A DNA stretch of 64,000 nucleotides from Maritimibacter alkaliphilus HTCC2654 (GTDB lineage: Bacteria > Pseudomonadota > Alphaproteobacteria > Rhodobacterales > Rhodobacteraceae). Location: positions 3,335,906-3,399,905 of the forward strand of contig NZ_CH902578.1 of assembly GCF_000152805.1 (NCBI RefSeq). Reading direction: 5' to 3'. Below are positions 50,213-59,310 of the stretch, one piece after another (positions within the stretch are counted from its first letter, which is position 1; the number at the start of each line of letters is the position of its first letter). Under the pieces are notes generated by a model. The model saw only the letters and a list, made by a program, of their open reading frames with translations. It was not told where the DNA came from and searched no databases. Both the position numbers and the translations under genes were made by a program.

Positions 50213-53059
50213 TCACTCGGCGGCTTCGACGTAATCCTCGAGCGGCGGGCAGATGCAGACGAGGTTCCGGTCGCCATAGGCGTTGTCGACCCGGTTCACC
50301 GGCGGCCAGTACTTGTCGACCCGAAACGCGCCCGGCGGGAAGCACCCCTGTTCGCGGCTATAGGGCCGGTTCCAGTCGCCCACCAGATCCTCGACCGTGT
50401 GCGGCGCGTGTTTCAGCGGGTTCGCCTCCGCATCCGCGCGCCCCTCTTCGATGTCGCGGATTTCCTCGCGGATCGCCAGCATGGCGTCGCAGAAGCGGTC
50501 GAGCTCGGCCTTGGTCTCGGATTCCGTGGGTTCGACCATCAGCGTGCCCGCCACCGGCCAGCTCATCGTGGGCGCGTGGAAGCCGCAATCCATCAGGCGC
50601 TTGGCGATGTCGTCGACGGTGACCCCGGCGCTCTCGGCATAGGGCCGCGTGTCGATGATGCACTCATGCGCGACATGGCCGGTCGGCCCCTTGTAGAGCA
50701 CGTCGTAGGCCCCGCGCAGCCGCGCCGCGATATAGTTCGCGTTCAGGATCGCGACCCGCGTCGCCTGTGTCAGCCCCTCGCCGCCCATCATCAGGATATA
50801 GGCCCAGGAAATCGGTAGGATACTGGCCGACCCATAGGGCGCCGACGACACTGCACCGATCCCGCCCTTGAACGGATCGGGGGGCAGATGCGGCGCAAGG
50901 TGCGCCTTTACCCCGATCGGACCCATGCCGGGGCCGCCGCCGCCATGCGGAATCGCGAAAGTCTTGTGCAGGTTCAGGTGGCTCACGTCGCCCCCCAACT
51001 CGCCCAGCTTCACAAGACCCACGAGCGCATTCAAGTTCGCCCCGTCGATATAGACTTGCCCGCCGTGTTCATGCGTAATGGCGCAGACGGTGCGCACGGT
51101 TTCCTCGAACACGCCGTGGGTGGAGGGATAGGTAATCATCGTCGCGGCCAGCTTGTCGCCCGCCGCTTCGGCCTTGGCGCGGAAGTCGTCCAGGTCGATG
51201 TCGCCGTTCTCGGCGGATTTCACGACCACCACCTTCATTCCCACCATCTGCGCGCTCGCCGGATTGGTGCCATGCGCGCTCATCGGGATGAGGCAAACAT
51301 CGCGCTCATCCTGCCCGTTCGCCGCGTGATAGGCGGCGATGGTCAGAAGCCCCGCGTATTCCCCTTGCGCGCCGGAGTTGGGCTGCATCGACATCGCATC
51401 ATACCCGGTGATCGTGCAGAGCTTGGCCTTCAGATCCTCGATCAGCCTGTGATAGCCGCGCGCCTGATCCTCGGGCGCTAGCGGGTGCAGCATCGCGAAT
51501 TCGCGCCACGAGATCGGGATCATCTCGGCCGCCGCGTTCAGCTTCATGGTGCAGGAGCCGAGCGGAATCATCGCCCGGTCCAGCGCCAGATCGCGGTCGG
51601 CCAGCCGACGCATGTAGCGCATCATTTCGGTCTCGGCCCGGTTCATGTGAAAGACCGGATGGGTCAGGTAATCGCTGTCACGCAGGATCGAGTCCGGCAG
51701 GCGGTAATCCGTGTCCGACGGATCGTCCTCGGCCTCGATCCCGAAGGCGCGCCACACCGCTTCGATGGTGGCGGAGCGGATCGCCTCGTCCATCGTGATT
51801 GCCACTTTGGTCTTTCCGACCGGGCGCAAGTTCACACCCTGAGACCGCGCCGCATGGAGCACGCCTTTCTGAAGCAGTCCGACCTCGACCGTGAAGGTGT
51901 CGAAGAACGCACCCGGCCCGATCTCGAACCCGGCCTGTTCCAGCTTCTTGGCACAGCGCAGCGCCTTGCGGTGAACGCTCTGCGCGATGGCCTTCAACCC
52001 TTCCGGCCCATGAAAAACGGCATAAAAGCTCGCCATGACCGCCAGAAGCGCCTGCGCGGTGCAGACGTTCGACGTGGCCTTTTCGCGCCGGATATGTTGT
52101 TCGCGGGTCTGAAGCGACAGGCGATAGGCCTTGTTGCCGCGCGCATCCACGCTCACGCCCACGATCCGCCCCGGCATCGACCGTTTGTAGGCGTCCTTGG
52201 TCGCCATGTAAGCCGCGTGCGGGCCGCCATAGGCCATGGGCACGCCGAACCGCTGGCTGGTGCCGACGGCGATATCGGCTCCCATCGCGCCGGGTTCCTT
52301 CAGCACGGTCAGGGCCAGCGGGTCGGCCGACACGATGCCGATGGCCTTCGCGTCGTGCAGGGCGGCGATTTGTCCCGTGAAATCGCGCACCTCGCCATTG
52401 GTGCCGGGATACTGGAAGATCGCGCCGAACACCGCCTCGGGGTCGAGCGTATCGGGGTCGCCCACGATCACCTCGATCCCCAAAGGCGCGGCGCGGGTTT
52501 TCATGACGGCGATGTTCTGCGGGTGGCAGTTCTCGTCCACGAAGAACCCGGTCGCCTTCGACTTGGCCACCCGATGTGCCATCGCCATCGCCTCGGCGCA
52601 GGCCGTCGCCTCGTCCAGAAGCGAGGCATTGGCGACCTCCAGCCCGGTCAGGTCCGAGATCATCGTCTGATAATTCAAAAGCGCCTCGAGACGTCCTTGC
52701 GAAATCTCCGGCTGATAGGGCGTATAGGCCGTGTACCACGCCGGGTTCTCAAGGATGTTGCGCTGGATCGCGGGCGGGGTGACCGTACCGTGATACCCTT
52801 GTCCGAGGAGCGATGTCAGAACCTCGTTCTCGCCCGCCGTGACGCGCATCCGATGCAGCATCTCGCGCTCGGACAGGGGCGCGCCGAAGTCGAGCGGTTC
52901 GTCCTGTCGCAGGCTTTTCGGGATCGTCGCGTCGATCAGCGCGTTCAGACTGTCGGCGCCGATCACTTTCAACATCTCGTCCATCTCGCTGGGCGACGGG
53001 CCGATGTGGCGGCGGTTCGCGAAGTCGTAGGGGTCGTAGCCGGTGGGCGTGAAGGTCAT
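50213..53059 (-). CDS. gcvP: glycine dehydrogenase (decarboxylating), P protein
   Basis: A 948-residue PLP enzyme, the P protein of the glycine cleavage system. It has both the N-terminal half ([18 protein letters not shown]) and the C-terminal half with the PLP lysine in [20 protein letters not shown]. It decarboxylates glycine and loads the lipoyl arm of GcvH. Last gene of the gcv operon, separated from gcvH by two small genes. RBS AAGGAAA. Confidence 0.98.
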   Translation of the reverse strand: MTFTPTGYDPYDFANRRHIGPSPSEMDEMLKVIGADSLNALIDATIPKSLRQDEPLDFGAPLSEREMLHRMRVTAGENEVLTSLLGQGYHGTVTPPAIQRNILENPAWYTAYTPYQPEISQGRLEALLNYQTMISDLTGLEVANASLLDEATACAEAMAMAHRVAKSKATGFFVDENCHPQNIAVMKTRAAPLGIEVIVGDPDTLDPEAVFGAIFQYPGTNGEVRDFTGQIAALHDAKAIGIVSADPLALTVLKEPGAMGADIAVGTSQRFGVPMAYGGPHAAYMATKDAYKRSMPGRIVGVSVDARGNKAYRLSLQTREQHIRREKATSNVCTAQALLAVMASFYAVFHGPEGLKAIAQSVHRKALRCAKKLEQAGFEIGPGAFFDTFTVEVGLLQKGVLHAARSQGVNLRPVGKTKVAITMDEAIRSATIEAVWRAFGIEAEDDPSDTDYRLPDSILRDSDYLTHPVFHMNRAETEMMRYMRRLADRDLALDRAMIPLGSCTMKLNAAAEMIPISWREFAMLHPLAPEDQARGYHRLIEDLKAKLCTITGYDAMSMQPNSGAQGEYAGLLTIAAYHAANGQDERDVCLIPMSAHGTNPASAQMVGMKVVVVKSAENGDIDLDDFRAKAEAAGDKLAATMITYPSTHGVFEETVRTVCAITHEHGGQVYIDGANLNALVGLVKLGELGGDVSHLNLHKTFAIPHGGGGPGMGPIGVKAHLAPHLPPDPFKGGIGAVSSAPYGSASILPISWAYILMMGGEGLTQATRVAILNANYIAARLRGAYDVLYKGPTGHVAHECIIDTRPYAESAGVTVDDIAKRLMDCGFHAPTMSWPVAGTLMVEPTESETKAELDRFCDAMLAIREEIRDIEEGRADAEANPLKHAPHTVEDLVGDWNRPYSREQGCFPPGAFRVDKYWPPVNRVDNAYGDRNLVCICPPLEDYVEAAE

Positions 53060-53070
53060 ATCGGTTTCCT

Positions 53071-53424
53071 TCAATTGATATGGGTCACGACATTCACGAG
53101 GTTGCCCTCGGGGTCGGAAAAGTAGAAGCGGCGAATGCCCCACGGCTCATCGACGGGGCCATAGGACGGGGTGATCTGGCGGGCGTTCAGGCGGTCGAGC
53201 GTGGCGGCGAAATCGTCGACCTCGATCGAGATGACGGGCATGTCGGTGCCCGATCCACCCTCGCTGGCGGTGTGCAGTTCGATCTGGTGGGACTGGTCGT
53301 TTTGCAGGAACGCGATCCACCCCATGTCCATCGGAACGTCGAGGTCGAACACCTCGGCATAGAACCGGGCCAGCGTGACCGGGTCGGTCGCGGGCAGGTT
53401 GGGCACGATGCGGATGACCGTCAT
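53071..53424 (-). CDS. VOC/glyoxalase superfamily protein
   Basis: A 117-residue protein with the two beta-alpha-beta-beta-beta units of the vicinal oxygen chelate fold. It begins [20 protein letters not shown] and ends [20 protein letters not shown], where the Glu near the end is a usual metal ligand. It resembles small bleomycin-resistance/glyoxalase-like proteins of unknown substrate. ATGA overlap with the SRPBCC gene, and only 11 bp from gcvP. Confidence 0.85.
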   Translation of the reverse strand: MTVIRIVPNLPATDPVTLARFYAEVFDLDVPMDMGWIAFLQNDQSHQIELHTASEGGSGTDMPVISIEVDDFAATLDRLNARQITPSYGPVDEPWGIRRFYFSDPEGNLVNVVTHIN

Positions 53425-53885
53425 CCCCCCACCTCGGCGGCGAGTTTCGCGAGGGACGAGGCGAGCGCGGCTTCGTGCACGGCCCGGTCGATCCCCGGCG
53501 GCACGTTCTTGGCGGTCACCGATACCTTTGTCCCGCCTGCGGCGGCGATATGGTCCCACGTCATGCACATGGTTCCCGCGTAAGCGTCGTCGGTGCTTAC
53601 GAAGTCGACCTCCTGCACGATGCGGGTCGGCTCGTCGAGCGCGACGAAGCGCCCGTGCACCTCGTCCGTATCGGCTTGCGTCTTGCCCACGCCCGTCTCG
53701 GTGAAGGTCAGGCGCAGGCGATACGCGCCGCCCGGTGTCGGGTCGAACGCCAATACCTCCATCGTGGCATCGTCGGGCGGTAGCCATCGCACCAGCCGGT
53801 CCGGGTCAGTCTGGGCCGCCCAGACCTCTTCGGGCGAGGTGGCGATGAAGCGTTCCGCCCGGTCGGTGCGACCGCCGTCGATCAC
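53421..53885 (-). CDS. SRPBCC family protein (AHSA1-like)
   Basis: A 154-residue protein starting at a GTG that overlaps the gcvH stop (GTGA). It has the START/AHSA1 pattern: ERFIATSPEEVWAAQTDPDR at the N-terminus, RLVRWLPP, and a C-terminal helix HEAALASSLAKLAAEV. These proteins bind small hydrophobic ligands or help Hsp90; no function in glycine metabolism is known. The next gene (VOC) overlaps by four bases. Confidence 0.85.
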   Translation of the reverse strand: MIDGGRTDRAERFIATSPEEVWAAQTDPDRLVRWLPPDDATMEVLAFDPTPGGAYRLRLTFTETGVGKTQADTDEVHGRFVALDEPTRIVQEVDFVSTDDAYAGTMCMTWDHIAAAGGTKVSVTAKNVPPGIDRAVHEAALASSLAKLAAEVGG

Positions 53886-54241
53886 CCGATGAAGTCCTTG
53901 TATTCGTTCTCGTCCATATAGTCGTCCATCTGCTCCGGCTCGGACGGCTTGATCCTGAAGAACCACGCTTCGCCTTCGGGGTCGTCGTTGACCTTGCCCG
54001 GTTCTTCCACGATGGCCTCGTTGATCTCGACGATCTCGCCGTCGATGGGGGCTAGGATGTCCGACGCCGCCTTGACGCTTTCGATCACCACGATCTCGTC
54101 GTCCTTGGTCACTTCGGTGCCCACTTCGGGCAATTCGACGAAAACGATGTCGCCCAGTTGCTCGGCGGCGTGGGCGGTGATGCCGACCGTGACGATCCCG
54201 TCCACGTCATCGAGCCATTCGTGTTCTTCGGTATATTTCAT
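53882..54241 (-). CDS. gcvH: glycine cleavage system H protein
   Basis: A 119-residue lipoyl carrier. MKYTEEHEWLDDVDGIVTVG is the usual start, and the lipoylated lysine lies in VVIESVKAASDI. It shuttles the aminomethyl group between P and T proteins. Lies 18 bp after gcvT and overlaps the next gene. Confidence 0.98.
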   Translation of the reverse strand: MKYTEEHEWLDDVDGIVTVGITAHAAEQLGDIVFVELPEVGTEVTKDDEIVVIESVKAASDILAPIDGEIVEINEAIVEEPGKVNDDPEGEAWFFRIKPSEPEQMDDYMDENEYKDFIG

Positions 54242-54259
54242 GCGCGTCTCTCCTGTTGG

Positions 54260-55354
54260 TCAGCGTTTGAAGGTGGCGGGACGGAAGGGCAGGGGCGCGA
54301 CCGTCACGGGAAGCCGTTTGCCCCGCACGTCGCCGAAAAGCGTCGTGCCGGGGGCGGCGGATGAGGTGGGAACGTAGCCCATCGACATGGGCCGTTCGAT
54401 GGACGGGCCGAAGGCGCCCGAGGTGACGGACCCGATGGGATCGCCCGCGTCCGGGCTGGCGAAAAGCTGCGTGCCCGCGCGCATCGGGGCGCGACCTTCG
54501 GGCAGCAGGCCCACGCGCTTGCGCGGCGCGCCGTTCTCGATCTGGTCGAGGATGGTGGCGGCGCCGGGAAAGTCCGTTCGGTCGGTGCGCCGGACCTTCT
54601 GGATCGCCCAGCCAAGTCCGGCCTCGATGGGGGTCGTCGTCGTGTCGATGTCGGAGCCGTAAAGGCACAGCCCGGCCTCGAGCCGCAGCGAATCCCGTGC
54701 GCCCAGCCCGATCGGCTCGACCTCCTCCATCGTGAGCAGCGCCTCGGCCAGCGCGGTGGCCTGCGCCTCGCCCACGCTGATTTCATACCCGTCCTCGCCT
54801 GTATAGCCGGATCGTGAGACCCAAAGCGCGCCGTAGTCCGAGGGGATGACAGCCAAGTCCATGAACCGCATCCCGGCCACGTCAGGTGCGATCCGTGCAA
54901 GTGCGGCCTCGGCTTTCGGCCCCTGAAGCGCCAGCAATGCGCGATCCGTGATAACTTCCACCGCATCGCCCAGATGCGCGCGCAGGTGGGCGATGTCCTG
55001 ATCCGCCATCGCCGCATTCACCACGAGGAACAGGTGGTCGCCGCGATTGGCGAGCATCAGATCGTCCATGATCCCGCCCGCCGCGTTAGTGAAGACCCCG
55101 TAGCGTTGCCGCCCTTCGGCCAGCCCGACCACATCGACCGGCACCAGCGTCTCCAGCGCGGCGGGGTCGCAGCGCAGGATCACCTGACCCATATGGCTTA
55201 CGTCGAACAGACCGGCGGCGGCGCGGGTGTGCAGGTGTTCCTTCATCACGCCCAGCGGATATTGCACCGGCATTTCCCAGCCCGCGAAGGGCACCATCTT
55301 GCCGCCGCGCTCCACGTGCAGATCGAATAACGGTGTTCGTTTCAAGTCGCCCAT
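54260..55354 (-). CDS. gcvT: glycine cleavage system aminomethyltransferase, T protein
   Basis: A 364-residue folate enzyme that releases ammonia from the H protein and forms 5,10-methylene-THF. Key segments: LFDVSHMGQV, the folate-binding Asp in GGIMDDLMLANRGD, and SGYTGEDGYEI. First gene of the gcv operon; the start at 55354 follows the glycine riboswitch by about 70 nt. Confidence 0.97.
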   Translation of the reverse strand: MGDLKRTPLFDLHVERGGKMVPFAGWEMPVQYPLGVMKEHLHTRAAAGLFDVSHMGQVILRCDPAALETLVPVDVVGLAEGRQRYGVFTNAAGGIMDDLMLANRGDHLFLVVNAAMADQDIAHLRAHLGDAVEVITDRALLALQGPKAEAALARIAPDVAGMRFMDLAVIPSDYGALWVSRSGYTGEDGYEISVGEAQATALAEALLTMEEVEPIGLGARDSLRLEAGLCLYGSDIDTTTTPIEAGLGWAIQKVRRTDRTDFPGAATILDQIENGAPRKRVGLLPEGRAPMRAGTQLFASPDAGDPIGSVTSGAFGPSIERPMSMGYVPTSSAAPGTTLFGDVRGKRLPVTVAPLPFRPATFKR

Positions 55355-55391
55355 GCGTTCCCGGCTCCCAATCCACCGGGGTGACGCGCCC

Positions 55392-55425
55392 GGCATCGCG
55401 GGGCCGATCCGGCCCGCCCGATGCC
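55392..55425 (-). promoter_or_regulatory. hairpin between the glycine riboswitch and gcvT
   Basis: GGCATCG at one end pairs with CGATGCC at the other, with further GC pairs inside across small bulges and a GATC loop. It directly follows the second aptamer, the place of an expression platform. No U run follows, which speaks for control of translation or Rho rather than intrinsic termination. Confidence 0.5.
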
Positions 55426-55582
55426 CCCTCTGTCCTTTCGCCTGAGATCGTTATCCCTTCGGCGGGCGCCCATGCGCCACTCTCCAGAGTGCTGTCGTCC
55501 ACGCGGTCCTGAAGCCTGAGAGGTTCCGGGGCGGTTGCTCCTTCGGCACTGGTCCCGGTCAGGCGGGCGCCAGATTCTCCCA
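55425..55582 (-). promoter_or_regulatory. tandem glycine riboswitch controlling gcvT-gcvH-gcvP
   Basis: Two glycine aptamers in series on the minus strand. The first shows GGGAGA, GCCGAAGGAGCAA, AACCTCTCAGGC and AGGACCG. The second shows CTCTGGAGAG, GCCGAAGGGATAAC, CTCAGGCGAAAGGACAG. These are the conserved cores of the family. Glycine binding normally turns on the cleavage operon. The linker between the aptamers is short. Confidence 0.95.
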
Positions 55583-55662
55583 ACGTGGATGCGGCCAAGT
55601 TACCGACGCATTGCACAGGGTCAAGACTTGCCTTCCGTCCCGTTCGCGCAAACAGTGCCGCC

Positions 55663-56229
55663 ATGTCCGACCCATTCTTTTTCGGCTACGGCTCGCTGGT
55701 GAACCGGCGGACCCATGCCTACCCCGAAGCGCACCCGGCCCGCGTGACCGGATGGCGGCGCGCGTGGCGCCATTCGAAACGGTTCGACCGCTGCCTGCTC
55801 TCCGCCGTGCCCGCGCCCGACGATTACATCGACGGGCTGATCGCCTCGGTGCCCGGAGCCGACTGGGCCGCGCTCGACGAACGCGAAGGGGCTTATGCCC
55901 GCCATGATGCGAGCCACGCGGTCACGCACCCCATGGCCCGTGATCTGGACATCGCGATCTATGCGGTGGACCTCGCCACCTATCCGGTGCCCGGCGACGA
56001 TCACCCGATCCTCATGTCCTACCTCGACGTGGTCATTCAGGGCTTTCATTCCGAGTTCGGCCAAACCGGCGTCGACCATTTCTTCGAGACGACTGAAGGC
56101 TGGCACGCGCCCGTGCTGGATGACCGCGCCGCCCCGGTCTATCCGCGCCATCAACGGCTCGCCGCCGAGGAAACGGCCCTCGTGGATGACGGGCTGGCCC
56201 GGATCGGGGCGCGGATCGTCCGTCTTTGA
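55663..56229 (+). CDS. gamma-glutamylcyclotransferase family protein
   Basis: A 188-residue protein with the family start FFFGYGSLVNRRTH, which forms the glutamyl-binding loop, and an acidic residue in ALDEREGAY as the likely catalytic Glu. The fold covers AIG2/GGCT enzymes that release 5-oxoproline. The natural substrate is not certain. It is divergent from the gcv operon, with the riboswitch region between. Confidence 0.82.
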   Translation: MSDPFFFGYGSLVNRRTHAYPEAHPARVTGWRRAWRHSKRFDRCLLSAVPAPDDYIDGLIASVPGADWAALDEREGAYARHDASHAVTHPMARDLDIAIYAVDLATYPVPGDDHPILMSYLDVVIQGFHSEFGQTGVDHFFETTEGWHAPVLDDRAAPVYPRHQRLAAEETALVDDGLARIGARIVRL

Positions 56230-56276
56230 CCTGACCTGTCACAAAACGGAATCAGCCCGACCCTAGGGTGAGCCTG

Positions 56277-56390
56277 CCCGCGATTCCCGGCCCGACCCGG
56301 TGGGGATGACATGGGCCGCGCGCCTGTCCCTACCCATTCCCCTGCGCGCATCCTCGCGCCCCCGGTCCTACCCACCGGGGGCGCTTTTTT
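56277..56390 (+). ncRNA. candidate small RNA or attenuated leader upstream of ilvE
   Basis: A possible -10 (TAGGGT, 56265-56270) would start a transcript near 56277. It would contain a first stem GCGCGC (56318-56323)/GCGCGC (56344-56349) with a C-rich loop, and end at the strong terminator 56356-56390. No ribosome binding site with a short leader peptide is visible. No -35 is convincing, so the call is tentative. Confidence 0.3.
56356..56390 (+). terminator. strong Rho-independent terminator 60 bp upstream of ilvE
   Basis: GCGCCCCCGGT (56356-56366) pairs perfectly with ACCGGGGGCGC (56374-56384) across a 7-nt loop, then TTTTTT. It follows the gene ending at 56229 by 127 bp, which is long for its terminator, and precedes the ilvE ATG by only 60 bp. 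Confidence 0.9.
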
Positions 56391-56449
56391 GTCCGACTGG
56401 ACCTTCGGAAAGGCCGGGCATAGGGTCGCGCGAAATCAAGGAGAACGAC

Positions 56450-57310
56450 ATGGCGACCGGGACCAATCTGCGCACCTATTTCGACGGCACATGGCACGAG
56501 GGCGACGTGCCCGTGATGAAGGCCGGGGATCATGGCGCATGGCTGGGCACCACGGTGTTCGACGGTGCACGGTTCGTCGACGGGATGGCCCCGGACCTCG
56601 ACCGCCATCTGGCGCGGGTCAATGCCTCGGCCGAGGCGCTGATGATCAAGCCGACGGTCGGTGTGGACGAAATGCTCGAAATCGTCCGCGAAGGTCTGGC
56701 GCTCTATCCCAAGGACGCCGCTGTCTATATCCGCCCGATGTATTGGGGGATCGAGGGCGGCTACCTCGGCATTCTGCCCGACCAGTCCGCGACCGGCTTC
56801 GCCGTGGCGTTGGAGGAAATCCCGATGGCCGCGCCGGATGCGTCGATGACCCTGACGACCACGCGCTTTCGCCGCCCCGTGCTGGAGGACGCCGTGGTGA
56901 ACGCCAAGGCCGGATGCCTCTATCCCAACAACGCCCGGATGCTGGCCGAGGCCCGCGCCAAGGGCTACACCAACGCGCTCGTCGCCGATGCGCTGGGCAA
57001 CGTGGCCGAAACCGCGAGCGCGAACGTGTTCATGGTGAAGGACGGCGAGGTGTTCACGCCCATCGCCAACGGCACCTTCCTGTCCGGCATCACCCGCGCC
57101 CGCCATATCGAGAACCTGCGCGCGGACGGCGTCACGGTGCACGAGGCGGTCCTGAGCTTCGACGATTTCAGGGCCGCGGACGAGGTGTTTTTGTCGGGCA
57201 ACCTCAACAAGGTGACGCCCGTCATCGAGTTCGACGGGACCATGTATCAGCACGGCCCCGTCACGCGCCGGGTCCGCGAGCTTTACTGGGACTGGGCCGC
57301 GAGCCTTTGA
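56450..57310 (+). CDS. ilvE: branched-chain amino acid aminotransferase (class IV)
   Basis: A 286-residue PLP aminotransferase of fold type IV. The PLP lysine is in NAKAGCLYPNN, and DALGNVAETASANVFMV with FLSGITRARHIE gives the cofactor and phosphate sites. It resembles BCAT/D-amino acid transaminase relatives that many Rhodobacteraceae annotate as IlvE. Start at 56450 follows AAGGAGAA. A D-amino acid or 4-amino-4-deoxychorismate role cannot be wholly excluded. Confidence 0.85.
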   Translation: MATGTNLRTYFDGTWHEGDVPVMKAGDHGAWLGTTVFDGARFVDGMAPDLDRHLARVNASAEALMIKPTVGVDEMLEIVREGLALYPKDAAVYIRPMYWGIEGGYLGILPDQSATGFAVALEEIPMAAPDASMTLTTTRFRRPVLEDAVVNAKAGCLYPNNARMLAEARAKGYTNALVADALGNVAETASANVFMVKDGEVFTPIANGTFLSGITRARHIENLRADGVTVHEAVLSFDDFRAADEVFLSGNLNKVTPVIEFDGTMYQHGPVTRRVRELYWDWAASL

Positions 57311-57324
57311 GGGTGGCGAAACGG

Positions 57325-57356
57325 TGCGGGGCTGAAGCCCCGCGCAGGATTTGCGC
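57325..57356. repeat. intergenic palindromic element, family 2 copy 2
   Basis: TGCGGGGCTGAAGCCCCGCG with the following GGATTTGCGC matches the element starting at 18886 apart from one inserted base per arm. It lies 15 bp after the ilvE stop and probably acts as its terminator. Confidence 0.5.
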
Positions 57357-57403
57357 CGCCCCGACTGCGTCGGGCCGTCGCGGTGGCAGCCGCCGTTGGC
57401 GGC

Positions 57404-57454
57404 TCTGGAGGGCCAGCCCTCCAGACCTCCCGAAGTATTTAGAAAACGAAGAAG
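57404..57454 (-). repeat. G-rich intergenic element, copy 4
   Basis: On the minus strand: CTTCTTCGTTTTCT, AAATACTTCGGGAGG, then a perfect 10-bp hairpin TCTGGAGGGC/GCCCTCCAGA. Same order of parts as copies 2 and 3. It lies between ilvE and the UspA gene. Confidence 0.6.
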
Positions 57455-57511
57455 AACATTGATCGGTTGCGGGTGCTGCGTCATGATCCGGACGGTCGAG
57501 GGGAGTGATCC

Positions 57512-57967
57512 ATGCGCAAGTTTCTGGTGGTTCTGGACGACAGCCGCGAGTGTCTGAACGCGATGCGCTTCGCCGCGATGCGGGCGGCCAACACGGGCGG
57601 CGGGGTCGAGATCCTGTCGATCATTCCGCCCGAGGAATTCAACCACTGGCTCGGTGTCGGAGCCGTCATGCGCGAAGAAGCCCGCGAGCGGATCGAGGCG
57701 CATTACGAGGTGTTCGCCAAGTGGATGCGCGACAAGCAGGGGGTGAACCCCGAACTCGTGATCCGCGAAGGAGAGGCGGTCGAAGAGCTTCTGGCCCAAG
57801 TGCGTGAAGACCCGGATGTGGGGGTCGTGGTGCTGGGCGCCGGGTCCGGCAAGAAGGGGCCGGGGCCGCTGGTCACCGCGCTCACCCGGGCGGCGGCGAA
57901 CCTGCCGGTGCCGCTGACCATCGTTCCGGGCGAGATGTCCAAGGAGCGGCTGGAGAGCATCACCTGA
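57512..57967 (+). CDS. universal stress protein UspA family
   Basis: A 151-residue single-domain Usp. It begins MRKFLVVLDDSRECLNAMRF and ends with VVLGAGSGKKGPGPLVTALT, the ATP-binding G-2x-G-9x-G(S/T) type loop, and PLTIVPG. RBS GAGGGGAG at 57497-57504. The stop codon overlaps a probable CTG start of the next gene. Confidence 0.92.
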   Translation: MRKFLVVLDDSRECLNAMRFAAMRAANTGGGVEILSIIPPEEFNHWLGVGAVMREEARERIEAHYEVFAKWMRDKQGVNPELVIREGEAVEELLAQVREDPDVGVVVLGAGSGKKGPGPLVTALTRAAANLPVPLTIVPGEMSKERLESIT

Positions 57968-58392
57968 GCCGGGTCTGGCTGTCTCTCATCTACCTCGCCG
58001 CGATGTGTGGGGCGTTCGTCGCCGCCATGGGGCTGGCCATAGACGAGACCACCGGGATGTATGCGCGGCAGGCGGACGGCGGGCTGTTCGATTGCACGTC
58101 GCTCACTGGTGCGGGCAGCGACGATCAGGTGTTCTTTTCGCTGATCGTGGTGTTCCTGCCCAGTATGCTTTTGCGTCTCGTGCGGCTGGCGCGCCCGGTG
58201 CCGCTCTGGGAGGCGATCGTGCACGGGGTCGCCCTGCTGATCTACATCCAGATCATCATGAACCTTCGCAGCTGCAGCGAGATCGTGGCGACGCAGGCGG
58301 TGCGCGACGACTGGCTGTTGCCGGGCGTGGCGGCGGGCCTTTTGGTCGCCAGCGTCGCGATCATCCCTACGCGCGGGGCGGTCCGGGTTTGA
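57964..58392 (+). CDS. four-helix membrane protein with probable CTG start
   Basis: A 142-residue protein I cannot name. Four hydrophobic segments: WLSLIYLAAMCGAFVAAMGL, FFSLIVVFLPSMLLRLVRL, AIVHGVALLIYIQIIMNL and LLPGVAAGLLVASVAIIP. The first ATG (58003) has no ribosome binding site and cuts the first helix in half. CTG at 57964 has GGAGAG six bases upstream and a CTGA overlap with the uspA stop, so I prefer it. The 3' end overlaps the convergent EamA gene by 26 bp. Confidence 0.6.
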   Translation: MSRVWLSLIYLAAMCGAFVAAMGLAIDETTGMYARQADGGLFDCTSLTGAGSDDQVFFSLIVVFLPSMLLRLVRLARPVPLWEAIVHGVALLIYIQIIMNLRSCSEIVATQAVRDDWLLPGVAAGLLVASVAIIPTRGAVRV

Positions 58393-59260
58393 CGGCGACC
58401 CGGCGGCCCTGAACCAGCGCGATGCCGTTCGATACGGCGAGGGCGCCGATCACCACCGCGCCACCGATCAGCGCCCATTTGCCGGGGTCTTCGCCCACCA
58501 CCACCCATGCGAGCACCGGGGCGAGGACGCTTTCGACCAGAAGCAGAAGCGCGACCTCCGCCGAGGGCAGAAAGCGCGGTCCGGTCGCCAGAAGCGCGGT
58601 CGAGACGGTGACGAAGAACCCCCCGTGGAGTGCGACCCAGATCCAGTCGTCCGCGGGGACCGACAACGGGGTGGCGAAGGGAAAAAGAACCAGTGCCGCG
58701 CCCAGCATCCCCGCCGGAATGGCCGGGACGACCGAGACCGGGCGCAGTTTGCGCGCGACGGTCAGGCCGATCGAGAACACGATGACGATCCCGACCGCGA
58801 TCAGGTCGCCCTTGAGCGAGGCGCCCTCGGTCTCGCCCGAGCCGAAGGCGATCAGCGCGATGCCGACCGGGACCACGGCCATGGTGAGCGCCGTGCGCCG
58901 GGAGATCGCCTCGCCCAATGCGATGCGCGAGAACAGCGCCGAGGCGAGGGGCATGGCCGCGACGATGAAGACCACGTTCGCGATCGAGGTATGCGCGACG
59001 GCGATGACGAACAGCGCGCCGCTCGCGCCCGAAGTGGCGGCATAGACCCAGACGAGCGGGCTTGCGGCGAAGGTGGTGCGGTAGACGCCGGGGCCACGGG
59101 TGACGAGCAGGCCAAGGCCCAGCACCAGCCCGATGAGCAGCGCCTTCCAGAACGCCACCGTCACACCGTCGGTGCCGATGAGACGGACGAACAGGCTGTC
59201 GGGCAGGATGAACAGGACGCCCGTGAAGGTGATGAGAAGGCCTTTGAGGTGATCGGTCAT
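58367..59260 (-). CDS. DMT superfamily transporter (EamA family)
   Basis: A 297-residue protein with ten helices in two EamA halves. The first half has SGALFVIAVAHTSIANVVFI and the second LPSAEVALLLLVESVLAPVLAW. Typical for exporters of amino acids or other metabolites. The start at 59260 follows GATGGAGG. It diverges from the nfuA gene. Confidence 0.9.
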   Translation of the reverse strand: MTDHLKGLLITFTGVLFILPDSLFVRLIGTDGVTVAFWKALLIGLVLGLGLLVTRGPGVYRTTFAASPLVWVYAATSGASGALFVIAVAHTSIANVVFIVAAMPLASALFSRIALGEAISRRTALTMAVVPVGIALIAFGSGETEGASLKGDLIAVGIVIVFSIGLTVARKLRPVSVVPAIPAGMLGAALVLFPFATPLSVPADDWIWVALHGGFFVTVSTALLATGPRFLPSAEVALLLLVESVLAPVLAWVVVGEDPGKWALIGGAVVIGALAVSNGIALVQGRRVAVKPGPPRA

Positions 59261-59310
59261 GCCTCCATCAATCGTGATTGGCGGCAAAAGGGAAGAGGGA
59301 ACCGGTCGGG

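Noticed and set aside
51485-53125. 546-residue plus-strand frame opposite gcvP
   Set aside because: Arg/His-rich shadow; the gcvP frame has full-length homology and the PLP motif.
56311-56450. Branched-chain leader peptide for ilvE at the ATGs near 56310
   Set aside because: Neither frame stops before the terminator, there is no run of Leu, Ile or Val codons, and no ribosome binding site is seen.
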